Shown piece after piece: positions 1-14,200 of a stretch of DNA of 64,000 nt. Source of the stretch: Paramacrobiotus metropolitanus (taxonomy: Eukaryota; Tardigrada; Eutardigrada; Parachela; Macrobiotidae); NCBI RefSeq assembly GCF_019649055.1, contig NW_026570288.1, positions 310,001 to 374,000 of the forward strand. Direction: 5' to 3'. A program made the position numbers and the translations under genes. Numbering within the stretch: position 1 is the stretch's first letter; the number at the start of each line of letters is the position of its first letter. Under the pieces are notes generated by a model. The model was not told where the DNA came from. It searched no databases and saw only the letters and a program-made list of their open reading frames with translations.

Positions 1-3000
1 CGCTGGTCTCTCATTCGAGCAATGAATGGTCTAAAATATTATAAGCATAAACGTTAGCACTTTCCAAATCAGGTACTTCTCTGATTGCTCATTATGCAAC
101 GTACTTTGGTATGATTTCGGCTAAAAGATCATCGACTCTCCGTCGCTCGGATAACAGTTCCACGGTGCGTCGCGCCACGATATCCTCCAGATTTTCCGCG
201 TGTCTTTGTAGTCCATGAAGGAGATTATCAACGACGGTGCCTTTGGGTCGAAATCGTTCGAGTTTCTGGTAGAGTGCTTTGATTGTTGGCCGCTCCAAAG
301 GGTTGTCCCGGAAGCACAACTTGAGTGTCTCCCGCACATCGGAAAGAAACATTTTGTTGTTGATTTTGAACATATCTAAAATTATCAGGTCGTTACACAC
401 TTCACATAATAGGCTTGCAAATAAATGCTAAGTAGTATTTGTAATATTATTTACCCAGAAACAGTTCCTCGCCAGATTCCAGATGCTTTCCTCGGAGAAT
501 CTCCAGAATGACTTTGCCCAAGCAATATATGTCGTCCGGTTTGGAAACAAAAGCCACACTCCCAATTTTGCTGGTCTTCGTGCACTGGTTGATCAGTAAA
601 ATCGATGTGACGTCACATAGCTTAGCCGTAAAGCGGTTATCCAAGATAACCGTAGCGGTTGATAAACTGCCATGTGCTTCGACATTCGAATTAAGGTGAA
701 TATATCGCAATCCCTGCAAGTTGTATGTATAATGCAGGGAATTAGGATTCTGCTAAAGATAATAATGGTTTATGTTCGACATACCAGGATGACATTGTAC
801 ATGAAGTGCACTTTAATCGATTCTTCCGACATGACGGCATCGTTGGAAAACGCACTCCGGAGGCTCCCTCTGCCTCCTTCCCAAATGATGCAAAACAGGT
901 GACTTTGGCTCGCTAATCCGCGAAACTGGCCAACATTGTCATGGCGCATATCTCGGAGCTGCAATTATTGATTTAACGTATATTAAAATGTTTAGTTTCT
1001 GGTTACAATGATTGCTGTTCTGCATTGCTATTTTTCGGAAATCTGCCCAACCAGCTGCTCTATTGCGATTACACATAGAAACATTTTAAGTATCGTAAAG
1101 TGTCGCTTTATAAAGAGCCTATAAATAACATAACAACGATAGCCTGACCATAACCCTATTTTTAATGACGTTGATCACCTGTCTGAGGATCTTCAACGTG
1201 GGATTATTGAACTCAGCGGTGGGATCCAGAGCTTCAACGGTTTCCATCCGTACGAGCACTCTGTCACCGAGATACAGCGCCAACTGTAAAGATTCTTTGG
1301 GATCTGCTACCAGCATATCGGTTGGCAGTAAAACACTGTCATAAGCAAGCTTCCACCATTTCCCTTCGTTCCGCACAGAAATCCATTTCCTATAAGAAAG
1401 ATCACGATCATTGCATTAAATGTAACTGTGTACGCCATCCAGCTAGGTTGCAACAGATCGGTACATAAAAGTAATGGATGCCGCCACAATGCAAAAGCAT
1501 CCAAGGAGACCACCGCAAATGGAGCCAATGATCGTTGGCAGCAAATCTATAACCGGAAAGATTCGTTTCTTAGAATAATCGGGTAAATGTTTCTACGCTC
1601 GATCGATCTACTGTGAGAATCTACCTTGACTTTGAAGGCAGCGATCGCGCAGGAAGCCGCATTTAGGTTGATTCAGGGGCGGACCAGTTGGATCGAACCA
1701 TTGATCGGCCAGCGCGGATGTTTTGGAAAAATTCTGCGCTACGGGATCATAGAACCATGCCGGCTGTGTAAAAACACAGAATTTTATAACGTAATATATG
1801 CAAATGTAATGCTCGCAAAAAATATACTGTACCTCAAAATTGCGGCTTGTTACGTTAAGCTTCAAGAAGATCGTATTGGCTAGTCGCATTCCATTGGACG
1901 CTATGACAACGCGACGGAGATCACTTGGGAATTCCCGGTTGATGACTGCGTCGTGGAACTGCTGGCTTGTTAAGTTTTCCAGCGGGACCGTACTGCTGTT
2001 GAGCGCAATCGCCACCGAAAAGATCATTTCGGGAATGGTCAATGTGAGTTCGCTGTACTGCAAATTTCAACCCAAAGTAACATTTTTTGCCATTGTCTAC
2101 CGTTTTATTTATGGACAACTTAACGACTTACTTTGTCTTCAGCTGTGAATGGGTGTTTGTAGGTTTTATTGGCAATATCGGCCGCAGCGTCGATCAACCA
2201 CGAAAGGGCTTTAAAATCCGGGATTTCAAAAGTCAACACGACAAGCCTTTTGTACGCTTCGAACGTTACCTACCCAGAACAATGAATCAGAAAATCCCAC
2301 ATACGACGGTACTTCGTAATTCTTGCGAACTTACGTTGTCATTCGGGAGACCGGTATCCACAACCAACGGGAGATGTCCGAATCCTTGTAGAGTTAATGT
2401 AAAGATGTATATCTGCAAATAATGGCTGATTACCGATATGGCAGCCGCCGATATCTAACGCTTTAACACCGTTCTTCGTTCTTAACACCGCGCTTTAACA
2501 CCGTTCTGCATGTGGAGAAAAATTATCATGCTCTCTAGAAAACAAGCGTGACGAATTTTAAAAGCGTAAGGAGAGCGTGTTAATATTAAATGCATTATGA
2601 GTACTTACGTACATATTCGCTGTTGATCATGTCCAATTGGCTGGCCATCAGCTAGACAAGCCAAACAAACAATTCAGCCTCATGAATTCTTGGTTACTGC
2701 TTGGGAAGTAAACCAAAAATCACACCCATAATACCATGATTTTCCGCACCTCATCCGCTCGTGTCAGTAGAATAATAACTGCAATAAAAATCGTTAATAT
2801 CCGAATATTTTTAATGTTGCCAGCGTTGCTGTATTAGCAAAGTTATTGAACTTGCCAGGACAACCCCTTACTTCGGCTTTGCGATCGAGCACGTAGCAAT
2901 CTGGGCCGATAATCGTCATCGAACGTCGAGTCATAGCGCTCAAAATACACTTGAAAACCATCAGCTACCGTCAAATACTTGGGGAAATGCTGACAGTGTG

Positions 3001-4052
3001 AGCTAATAAATGTGGCCACTGCGGCGTTCTTCGAAAGTGTATCGCAAAAAATGGTCACCGTACGCCAGCCGTACCGGCGCATCATGGCTCTGGTGGCTGG
3101 AACATGTCCACCCGTGCCGCGCGAACTAAAGGACAAGAAGGTGGGGAAGCGCTGCCGGTTGGCAAAGGTCGGATCCCAGATTGTGCTAAGCAGTTATAAC
3201 ATTTTTAATTGGATAACTACTTTGTACCTAAATTCTCCGTGACACTACCTAATTTCGATTATTACAAATAATAGCTATGACTTCCAGTGTTTTGTTTTTG
3301 TTTTTCGAGTGGTTGTGACTAGTACTGACTACTGCCTGATAAATCGAAAGTTTTTTTTTTTAATATCAACACATTCGTAGAAGCTGAATTAGAAAACGGC
3401 CAAGTTATACGTTAACGACCATTACAGCGTTAATTTCAAAATTCCGTTTACGGCTTTGCTAGAGAAGAAGCGCTAGTTGTACAGTACTGTAGTATGCTTG
3501 TTTCTGCAAACTTTACTTACCTGCTGATTACCGGGACATCCTTTTCTAAAAAGATGAACCCATGTTCGAGCAAGTAACAGCAAATTGCGCGGTGGTTTTA
3601 TGATGCAGTCTGTATTACTGGCCTTAACACGCACCTCGAGCCAAATCCGCTAAAGGTACAACTTCTAAGTTGCAGCCTGACAAAACGATACCACAAAAGT
3701 GAAGAAAACGTAGATGCGGTGAAAGTTTTAGCTTTTTACCTGGGGTGAATAGGATCGTTAACCCACTGAACCTTTCCAGTATTTGGTAGATTTTGCCGGT
3801 TATTGCCGGCATCGCCGCGGTGGTATCTCCGCAAGCCGGCAAGTTAGGCTCAAACACCGCCTGCATCGTCACATTGGCAAACGTTTCCGGGAAACGTTTC
3901 TTGCAAATGGCAAAGGAAGCATCAAAATATGGCATCAGTGCAAAGTATCCATATAAAGGACTTTCACCCAATATTACAATAAGGAAGTTGACCTTTGACT
4001 GGCAAACAGGCGCACAAAATGCACAAACTATCCAGACGTTCTTTAATCGCAT
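1..4052 (-). CDS. Receptor guanylate cyclase, copy 1 (3' end outside window)
   Basis: This is a multi-exon receptor-type guanylate cyclase truncated by the left edge. Exon 1 (about 3740-4052) encodes a signal peptide (MRLKNVWIVCAF...) and the start of the ANF-type ligand-binding region. Small exons follow at about 3635-3677 and 3523-3547, then a large one at about 2860-3180 containing the family block YGWRTVTIFCD. Further ligand-binding exons run to about 1640. The membrane exon is about 1445-1553 (LLPTIIGSICGG...). The kinase-homology domain occupies about 1170-1390 (KWWKL), 780-960 (MRHDNVGQF, IWEGGRGSLRS) and 450-719. The dimerisation coil is 92-380, ending LLAEIIPK. It lacks a kinase HRD motif, as the family does. 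The exons matching the last two ligand-binding exons before the stalk, separate in the paralogues, are fused here (about 1830-2063). The cyclase domain lies beyond position 1, so its catalytic state is unknown. The ligand is unknown. Confidence 0.9.
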
Positions 4053-5252
4053 TTTCCGAGATTGTCGTTCTTCTGTAGCGTTAACGACTAAGGTGCTGCT
4101 GAGCTGTCACCCATTTTGTACAGGAAAAACAAACCGCTACATGCACTTAAAACTCTACAAGGAAATCGAAAGAATCGCAGATCGAACATATGTTGGCAAC
4201 CCATTTTCTGGCTATGACTTTCTGGGCAAGATTAGTCGGCTTAAAAGTTGACACGCGACTGATACCAACAACTAATCCAAGTATGGATTTTTTGGATGTT
4301 TGTTGATTTAAATGCGTTGTAATGCGTGTATTGACTTTCGGCTGAACAGTAACCTGATAGGCTATCATTATGCATTTTTGACCGCTTCCTCCTGCTAAGT
4401 AACCGTGGAGGTTATTTAGCAAAACAAACAGTAAACTGCCGACATTAAAAAAGGCCAATTTGTAAAAAGCAGACAATTAAACTATTAAAAAGGTGTCTCG
4501 ATAATATCAGTTAACAAAAGTACCCAGCCATCATCACAAAGGGGCACTCCATAGTAAAATGCGGAAAACAGTCGTGGGGTTATTTATTTTCCGTACGTAA
4601 TATTACCTGAGTACATTGCTAGCACAGCCACTCGAACATATCGTGTCAATATTTCGGGCAGTCGCTATCGTTAGCGATCGCGTGGTTGTTTTAAGAGTAA
4701 CCGGTGCATGACATGGCAGATTCGCAACGTTTTCCGCTTGTCTATTCACGATAACGTTTATGAAGTACGACGTTTTGATCGGCAGGCGACGTGTTTGTAT
4801 AACGAAACTTCGAAATTTAACACTTCTTTCTCTTTGACCTTTGCTTTCCTTCTGTAGCTAAACGACCGATGCGGAGTTACATAATGCACCCGGGTTTCTT
4901 GGGTAAAGTTATGCCGAAGATAATCGATCATTTATTAACCTCGTAATCTTATCAGATCTACTCAGTAGACTTATCCCCGCATATTATGCGTACAGACCGT
5001 ATTTAAAAAAACAGTGCTTTTTCTCATAAAGTTTACAAAAGAAATTAGGCCAATTAATATAACTGAACAAAGGTCCTTTTGCGTGAAACTCATTTTTAGC
5101 TTACAAACAGCTGATACAGCTAATATAAAAACTTTCATCTGAAAATCATTTAAATCAGAACCATTTTGTGCATGCTTTTGCGTAATTTGACAACCTGTCA
5201 CAGCATTCTACGGATTTACAACTCAACTCATTCCAGTATTCGGAAAGTAAAG
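4053..5252. other. Intergenic, copy 2 to copy 1
   Basis: About 1.2 kb separates the 3' end of receptor cyclase copy 2 from the start codon of copy 1. It should hold the copy 1 promoter. I see no convincing coding exon, RNA gene or long repeat in it. Confidence 0.5.
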
Positions 5253-8200
5253 TTACATGTGCGTGGCGACAACACCTAGCAGCCAAAACGTCTCGCAGAG
5301 ACCTTTTCCCTGGAATCAACAATGCCTGCAGTCAAAGTTTGTCAAAAGAAATCAGTTGAACTGAACACCGGTACCTTCACATCAATAATACCCCGTGGTT
5401 GGAAAATATGCTCCGGTTTTCTTGCCAAAGCCTGTTTGGTTTCCAGGCTTATGTGAATCTTGGAGCCTAATATAGCCGTCTGTTTAATAATTTCTTCTTT
5501 AGCCAAAATATTAACTACCGTACCTTCTCCGTGGCTTTCCATTCTGCTGGCGGTATTCATAGTATCACCGAAACTACAATCAAATCCAAAGCAACTCTTT
5601 ACAAAATTAAAACCCGTAATGTAAGTATCGCTCTAATTACAGGCAATAACGTGGCATCCTGACACCTACGATCCCCGCAGCAATCGGCCCTGCAAAGTTT
5701 AAATACTTGTATTTCGTAATTGCCGACATAAAATACTCTACTATATATCTACAGTAATGTTTTACCAGTGTGGATGCCGATTCTGATTGGTAGATGCGTT
5801 GGCGAATTACACGTTGAATACTTTTCCATTACACGCAAGGCCAATGTGGCAATTTCATGGGCATGCCTATCGTTTCTCACTGGAGCACCACTTGCGACCT
5901 TTAACCGTTCACGAACAATCACATTTGCAACTGCCACCAATAAAATGAACACGTTACAGATCAAAGCGTACCACGTAGCCGTCCTTGATAGTTTCCACTT
6001 TATACACATCCAAATCATACAAGTGTTTATCCACCGACGTGTACAGGTGGTTGAGAAAGCGACCAACTTCCATTGGCGAAGTGGTCCTGCAGAACTGATC
6101 GAAACCCACCATACTGCTAAAGTATATGGTGACTGATTCGAAGGTCTCCGCATGTATTTGCAGTTTGTTGCGCAGAGCGGGGACCAAAGACCTGACACGA
6201 AAAATCTTTACCTTTACTGAATGAAACACCTGACAGTAACAGCGAGGATAAGTTTGCCCTTACGCTGGAATAATTTCAGCGAGTAGGTCATCCACTTTCT
6301 TGCTTTCCGACAGTAATTCAGCAGTGCGAATGCGAACAATGTCTTCCAGACGATCAGCGTGTTTTTGGAGGCGGTTGAGCAAGCTCTCCACCACATTTCC
6401 CGTCGGCTGATACGGTTCTAATTCGTTAACAACCTCGGCTATCGATGGTCGTGAGTCCGTATCAACGGAGCAGCACCACTGCAGAACATGGCGAATCTTC
6501 AGTTGAAAAATGGGATCGCGATACTGAATCGTATCTGTAACAGTTTATTCAATACAGCTCCCAATCTTTGTGTCAAATGGCAACGAAAACTGACCGATTT
6601 GCAAAGGTAGCAAGTTATTCGGCTTGACAGTATGACCCAACATAATCTCGCAGATAACGACACCCAGAGCAAAAATATCGGATTCTTGGGAACCACTGGG
6701 CGCGGCCTGGTCACGATGGCTGGAGCGTCGCCGAATCAGATGCATTATGACGCTGTCGCGTTTGGTTATTGCTCGCGACAGAACCGCCGAGCCGATATCG
6801 TTAATTTTGGCCACGAAGCGACTGTCAATGATTATGGTTTGGCTGGAAAGGCTGCCGTGCACTAATAACGGCGTTCTTTTGTGGATATAGTGTAAACCCT
6901 GTAAGACGTTGCAGTCTAGTTGCTGAAGTCGGGAAATAGTAGAAGATTGTGATAACGATACGACGTACCGCAATGATATTGAAAATGAGAAATAATTGGA
7001 TGGTTCCGTCGTTGATGATGGCTTCGTTTTGGAAAAGAGACTGCAGTGTTTCCCGTCCACCTTCCCAGACAATGTGACTGGACACTTCCAATAGAAGCAG
7101 CCCATAAAATTGTCCTATATTTTTGTGCCGCATTTCGCTCAACTGCAAGGTCAGTATTTTTTCCCAACGTGTTAATGTAGTGAATTTAAGCAGACGGCAC
7201 ACCAACCGTTAAGAGCGTTTTGCGCGCAAAAGAGGACAGCTCAACTTCGGTCAGCCGAATATGCACCGTGCGCATCCATACTGGTTGGTTTTTGTATCGA
7301 CCCATTTGTATACCGACGTGACCGCTCGTGCGGCGCTGGTTGCGGGGGAGTTGAATGTGTTCGGATTGCAGCAGCCATCTGGTATTTTTTTGCGATTGGT
7401 TAAGATGTCTCCTAGAAATGTAAAAGGTTAAGATTACTATCGTATTAAAGTAATCTTTCTTACACTTCGACGTACAGGTGTTTTTTCGCAGATACTGTAC
7501 ATGTATTTTATGGTACCATTTACGCATTTGTTACGGTACTCTGTACGACATTTACATCAACCTGCTTATTTCGTTTAGTTTTAGATTCTGTTTCTCTTTG
7601 TAAACTTTGATTACTTACGTGTACAAAATTACCGATACAATCACAATGGCGCACACGCCAATGATTCCCAAGACTGAGCCAATGATGATGGTCCGCGTTC
7701 CTGAAATTCGGCTTGTATGTTCTGCAGTTGCGGATGAGAACGCTTTTTGTGTTTCAGTTTACCGCGGTCCATAACAAAGCAGTTGGAAACTCGATATCCG
7801 CAGATTGGCTTATTCAGGGGCTGATTCGCTGTGTCGCCCCAGTTACCAGCCAGAATCGAGGTCTCACCAATTTCTTGGTTTTTTGCATCGTATGCCCATG
7901 CTGGCTGAATGGTCAACCGTCAAAGTGTAAACTTGTATGTAAAGAATGTGAAGTCTTTGAATGTATTTGTATTTACCTGAAATTCTTGACTAACTGGGTT
8001 GAGTTTATAAAACACCGAATCCACCAAGCGCATTCCCAGCGGTCCCATTACAACTTGCCGTAAGACACCATTATCAAAGGTGCAATTTACGAAGAGGTTC
8101 AGAAAATCATTATAGGACAGCGCACTCAGCGGAATGGATGATTCATTCAGAGCCTTTCGGAAAAAAACCGGGTCAGATAAGCGGAATGAGTGAAGGTATC

Positions 8201-9917
8201 GATCGTTGCTCCAGGAATCTACCTTTCCGACGGACAAGATCATTTCCGGAATGGCCATGGCGATCTCATTGTGCTGCCAAGAATTTGTTGATAACATGGT
8301 AGAAAAAACGCCCGCATAGTTCCGTTTCACGGGCTTACTAATTCATCGTATCCGTAAGTGAAGTTGTAGCTGCTGTCGGCTTTCACAGCAACAGCGTGCA
8401 GGAAGTCCGCTGCGGACTCGTAATCAATGGGGGTAAAGGTCACCTTAATGACATACTTGTAAGCTTGCCGGATGATCTAAAAACAAAAGTCCTTGGTGCT
8501 TTTTTGGATGATTACATAACACAGTCCAACAACCTCCTGTTCACAAGTGTTACAAAACAGTCGGTTATGCAACAAGAAAAGGAAGCAGCTGATAATGAAG
8601 TATAAAAAAGCACAATTTTGACGAGCAAACACCGCAAGTACTGTACCGTATCATCATCGTCTCCAACATTAACATCAAGCGGAAGGTATCCCACGCCCTG
8701 GTTGCACATGGGATGGATATAAACCTGATTTACACGCAAACTATTTTGTGAATTCCGTTTAACTAACGGAAAAATGATGTCTTACAAATTCACTACGTGT
8801 CATGTTTAGGGCATGTGCAGTAACCTGAAAGCAAAGAAAACTCTCCAACATAAAATTATCAAACGGGTGCGTTTTTTTTATTACCATTAATTTCCGCATT
8901 TGATCAGCCCGAGTAAATATGATGTAAACTGAAAACCGTAAAGGTTCAGTTACAATCTTTCGCTATCCGAGTAGGTACCGTGTACGAACAGCACACTTAC
9001 TGCGTGATTGGCTTTTAGCACGCAACAGTCGCGGAGTATAATCAGGATCCTTACTGGAATCATAATTTTCAACGTACAACTCGTATCCATTGGCGGCCGT
9101 GAGGACCGCTTGTAATCCGCGGCAGTTTGCTCCGATGAAACCCGATAGCGTCGTATAATTGCTGATCGCATCGCAGAATAGCGTGACCGTGGTCCAGAGG
9201 TAGTGGCGGAGAAAGGCCCGGATAGCCGGTACCTGATTACCTTGACTGGTTCCCCCGAATCCGACGACTGTTGAGTAGCGCCGGCGGTCGGTGAAGATAA
9301 CATCCGTCGATAGACTGTTTGGCAACAAACGCACGTTCTATGGTTTATCGATCGGCACTTATATTACGCGTCTGTTTACCTGGCGAGTAGCGGAACCTTG
9401 ACCTCTAGATTGGCCAGCAGAAAAAAGGTTGATTTTTCCGCGCAATTACGTAAAGTACACTGTGCAATGTAATTCTGTAACAATCTACTTACCACGAGCG
9501 AAATCTCCAAGAATAATCATTTCTGGACTACAACCTAGAAATTCTGTTTGATTACGGTAATTAATCGCCATCGACCAAAACTGACTTTTCGCGGAAAGCC
9601 CTACCATGGGACAGCAAAATTGTAAGTCCCTCCATTTCTTGCAGTGCTTTATAAACTCGGCCGAGAAGTTCTGGCATTTCGTCTCCCGAAATCTTGCAGT
9701 CCGTGTTTCCAGGTTTGTAAACAGGAATGCGAGTTAAATTACCAAAGATGGCTGGGTATCTTTGAGCTGCGATGTCAAATGCGGCGTCGTAATATGGCAT
9801 AGCAGCGTAGTATCCAGATAGCCGGTTTTCACCGATAATAACCGTTATGAAATTCAACGCCCGGCATCCGGTCAACACCGTAACAATACCCAAAATCCGG
9901 AAGACGATATTACGCAT
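5253..9917 (-). CDS. Receptor guanylate cyclase, copy 2
   Basis: This is a complete multi-exon receptor guanylate cyclase with single-pass topology. The start at 9917 gives a signal peptide (MRNIVFRILGIVTVLTG...) followed by the ligand-binding block GYYAAMPYYDAAF. Ligand-binding exons continue at about 8970-9310 and down to 7750. The membrane exon is about 7617-7700. Kinase-homology exons lie at about 7190-7410 (NQSQKNTRW region), 6960-7160 (WEGGRETLQS) and 6560-6905 (HGSLSS). The dimerisation coil is about 6260-6535. Cyclase exons run from 6220 to 5400: [28 protein letters not shown], then [12 protein letters not shown]. The last exon (5253-5309) encodes GKGLCETFWLL and ends in TAA; the acceptor CAG precedes GGAAAAGG. 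The first metal Asp is Ser (codon at 6113-6115). Catalysis is therefore doubtful, although the fold is intact. Confidence 0.92.
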
Positions 9918-11257
9918 TTCCTCACAACGATTGGGGATTAATCACCCCGTATTATTTGGAATAAGTAAATAAGATAAACAGTATAATTGTGCAAGTGAAG
10001 TCATGCAAACTTCGGGAAAGACTTCAAAATCAGCTGCGCACGTTGGCTAGTAAATATTGAACAGAATACAAAGTATATCAGTTTTTGTTGAATCGACTGT
10101 CATGCAAGCAGCGCGCAGACAAGCGACACGAGAGAAACGTTTCTAAAAACTAAAGATGTTGCATTATCGGGCGGTATCGATGTGTCAGCTAATGAATCCC
10201 GTCAGGCAAGCAACAGATCGTCCATACATTTCATATCGGTTCTCGTAACTCTACGGCGGGAAATGAGCCATCGATCGACCCACCTTAGGCTATGAAAAAA
10301 ACCACGTCCGAGTTTTTATAGATGATTTCCCGTACGTCTATTCAAACATCTGCTGCGCCATCCCGATAATTAACAGGATGCAACCGGGATAATATGGATG
10401 CAGGCGGGAATTTATTGAACATTTGATTTCATTTTTACAGCGGGAAACGCCCAGTGTATGTTACTGCGTACTGATCGGCAGCGCCTACAACAAGAGTTGT
10501 TATACCGTAAGGCGTAAAAGAGGATACCGAGATACATTTGCAGCTTTCCGTTTTCTGGTCAAGGCCGCAGCAATTCATAGTAACCGACAAGGATAACGCG
10601 ATTACTACTGTACGTAGTTGCAATTGGCACAAGATATTATTCCTGTAATGGCAGCGATTATTTCTGTGGCGAAATTTGAGCTGTACCTAGGCGAAATGAG
10701 CGCATTTTTGCAATTTTACCGACGAGAACGGAGACCAACTGGTGTCCGGTATTAATTAGAGTCATCACTCCGTTGGCCTTTAAAAGCAGCCAATAGTTTG
10801 CATTGTTTAATCTAATTAACAATTGTAAACGTGGGCGTTATTCCATGCCGGTATGCCTCTGGTGTCGAGTAGTATTCTTAATGATGTTGCATCACACACG
10901 TTTAAATAAGATTGAATTTGACACGGCTGCAACCAGCGAGGAATAGGATTGATGTTGCATAAAAAAGGACTTGAAATACAGTGCTATCATTATTAGGTCA
11001 CTCGATATTTATACGTCCTTCATCCAGCATCTTGCTGACCCTGAACACGCACGTTTTTACCTTAGCTTTGTCGAAGTGTCAGAATAACTAAACATACACA
11101 AAATTAAATGTTTAGTTAAACATACACAAAATGTTTAGTTATTTTACAGAATAACTAAACATACACAAAATTTTTTAATCACCATGGTTTCAAATACAAC
11201 ATTATTTATGCAAAAACAAAGATATGACTGATAGTTTCTTGATGAATGTGCAGTTTG
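9918..11257. other. Intergenic, copy 3 to copy 2
   Basis: About 1.3 kb lies upstream of copy 2. It contains the short A/T-rich repeat cluster at 11081-11172 and a 65-codon open frame at 10435-10632 that I do not accept as a gene. Nothing else was recognised. Confidence 0.45.
11081..11172. repeat. Short interspersed direct/inverted repeat cluster
   Basis: A 25-bp unit beginning AGAATAACTAAACATACAC occurs at 11081-11105 and again at 11148-11172. A shortened copy (TAAACATACACAAAAT) lies at 11117-11132, with inverted ATGTTTAGTT stretches between. It sits just 3' of receptor cyclase copy 3. No known element was recognised. Confidence 0.7.
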
Positions 11258-14200
11258 CTAAACTCTGGCTTTGAGCCAGAACGTTTCCATAAGGCCTTTG
11301 CCCTGTAAACACCGTCGACTGTCAAAAAGAAACAATAAACACATTGCAGTTACTTTCTCGCTACCTTGATCTGGGATATTCCGCGGCTTTCCAGATGGAA
11401 TTCCGGTGCAGCGCCGAGTAATAGTTTTGTATCGGGACTAACGTGTATCATCGAGCCTGAAAAGCATTGTAGAAGCTAAAACATACAGAGTACTTTTTAC
11501 AGGTTTTCTGGGTACGACTGTGTACGTCATGTACGCAGTATATGATCAGATTGTTTTGTATTCATACAGAGTATGTACATAATTTGCACAATAAACCAAC
11601 TTACCCTCTCCGTGACTTTCCATACGACTTGCCGTATTCATGGCATCTCCAAATCTGCCAAGTTACAAAAAAACAGTCGTACATTTGCGGTTAATATACT
11701 ACAAGTATGTAGTAAACATTCCAACAACGAGCGCTTTCTATTCCTTTGAGCTTTACGAATCGACAGATACGTACAAGCAATATCGCGGCATTTTTACGCC
11801 AACAAATCCCGCTGCTATGGGCCCTGCGACACAAAAAAATAAATGTTTCAGTTGTAAGCCACAAGTGTACGGTATTTTCTTTTCACGCCCACCACTGTGA
11901 ATACCCATACGAATGGGCAAGTGGACCTTGAATTTCGTCGTTGTACACATATGCAGAATGGACAGCGCCATACGAGCAATCTCAAGCGCATGCTGGTCCC
12001 CATTGCGAATGGGGATACCGCTCACCACCTGTATAAAGGTCACTTTAGCTTTAAGGCTCTAAATCGTGCGGAAAGGGTCAATATCTCTTACCACATATCC
12101 ATCCTTTATTGTCTCAACTTTGTACACATCAAAAGCTGAAATCTGCTTGTCGAGAGCGGTGTACAATTCGTTGAGGAACTGTCCAACTTCTAATGGTGTT
12201 TGGGATTTGCAGAACTGATCGAATCCCAACATACTGCTGAAGTAGAGCGTCACACAGCTGAAGGTCTCCGCCGGAACCGGGACCTTGTTTCGTAACGAAG
12301 ACACTAGAGACCTGCCACAAATCGCTGCTGACTTCAGGTAGATGCTAAATAAGTACATTCAAGACTTACGGAGGTATTATTTCTGCTAACAACAGATCGA
12401 CCTTCCTTTGTTCCATCATTAGTTCTTCGGTCCGGTGTATTACAGTGGTCTCTAACTGATCCGCGTATTTTTCTAACCGACTGACTAAGCTACTGACCAC
12501 TGTACCACGCGGCTGATAGTCGCTGACGCGAGCTAGAATGTTCCAGATGGTTGGGCGCGCTTTGGGGTACACGGAGCAACACTGCTCAATTATAGACTTA
12601 ATTTCCAAGTGAAATTCTCCGACTGTCTTTATGGCATCTGAACAACCAAACTGAATTCGTATTTTTTCGTATGGAAGTCAGAAATTCCCGGCTTACCGAG
12701 TTGATAATCCTTGTCCGTTGCTACAATTTTTTCCTTTATTATTTCGTACAAAACGATACCGAGGCAGAATATATCCGCCTCAACGGTACCCACCACATGT
12801 GCTGAATTTTGGAAGAATTTAGCGTTCTCGTATTCTGGTGGCTGAACAACCGCTATGTCCACAAGATGGACATGCTTCTCCAGTACAAAGTGCGTTAATT
12901 TGGTAGTGGCGATATCGCAGATTTTGACTGTAAATCGACTATCTAAAATGACGGTTAGACTCGAGAGATTGCCGTGTTTTCGGAACGGTGTGTGATGGTG
13001 AATGTAGTTGACGCCCTGCAAAAAGACAAGAAATGCGACACCTTCAGAGCAAGCAGTGCCGGTAAGGTTAGCTTAAGTCCATGCAGTACCCGTAGTATGT
13101 TGAAGATCAGAAACAGCTGTACAGTTTTGTCCGGCATGACCGTTTCATTGGTTAAGAATGAGCGGAGCGTCCCCCGACCACCCTCCCAGATTACACAGAT
13201 GGCTTCATCCCAGAACACAACGCCGTAGAAACGGGCAATATTGTCATGCCTTAGCGTTCGCATCTACATCGAACCCATAGCGGACAGTGTAGACCAAAGT
13301 TGAATACGAATGATACGAAGCGTACTTGAGCAAAGACTTTCTGCGTGCTGGACTGATCCAACAGATCCGTCTCGTGTCCACTATGCGCCGTTTCATCATC
13401 ATCGTGATGGATGTACTTGCTGTGGACGCAGCGCAACCAAACCGGTTCATTGTTGTATCTCGCCATATGGATGCTGTTCCCGCAGGTATTGGACGGATGT
13501 ACCAGCATCTCCAGTAAATGCGTATTGAGATACCACCAGTTTGGTTGTTTGGTTTTGGATTTGCTGTGATGAACCCATTTTGTTACTTTTGTCATATGCT
13601 ACCTATAGTACAGGAAATAAACTTCGAAACTTTGCAGATTACGGTACACTGTACACACATGTAGTAGACAGCTGTTCCCATGAGAATACAAAACAGGGCG
13701 ATTATTCCGGATATGGCTCCAACAAATATTGGATTAAGCGCTGCAAAGGAGCAAATGTCAATGTGAGCCGGGAAAGCTATATCATATGCAACCACTGACT
13801 GATTTTGACAACACCACAGCGGTCGTTTCTATAACCGCACTTCGGGAGATTCAGCGGAGGTTCAGATGCACCATTCCATTCGTCTGCTAGTGGGGACGTC
13901 TTCAGTATAGCCTGAGCACGAGCTTTGAAGCGCCACGCCGGCTGCAAAAAAAAATAAATACGCTTTCGCAGCGCAAGTGTATTAAGTTTGATTAGATAGA
14001 CATTGTACGAGTACATAGCAAAACCAACCTCAAATTGTCTAGTTGTCGTATTCAGTCGTAAAAATATGGTGTCACCTAATCGCATACCACTTGGTCCAAT
14101 GTCCACAGTACGCATGGATTCATGGTAAAATGTCCGATTGTAAAACAAGTTTAGGAAGCCTTGAACGCTCATTTCATCCAATGAAATGGCTGATTCGTTC

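Noticed and set aside
1-91. Possible first part of the cyclase exon of copy 1
   Set aside because: The paralogues begin this exon with SLV(P/S)(A/S)LRNK. The reverse complement of 1-30 does not show that clearly, so I leave it as probable intron or exon edge.
10435-10632. Small Cys-containing open frame (65 codons, minus) upstream of receptor cyclase copy 2
   Set aside because: No family, no supporting neighbouring exons, and the length is expected by chance.
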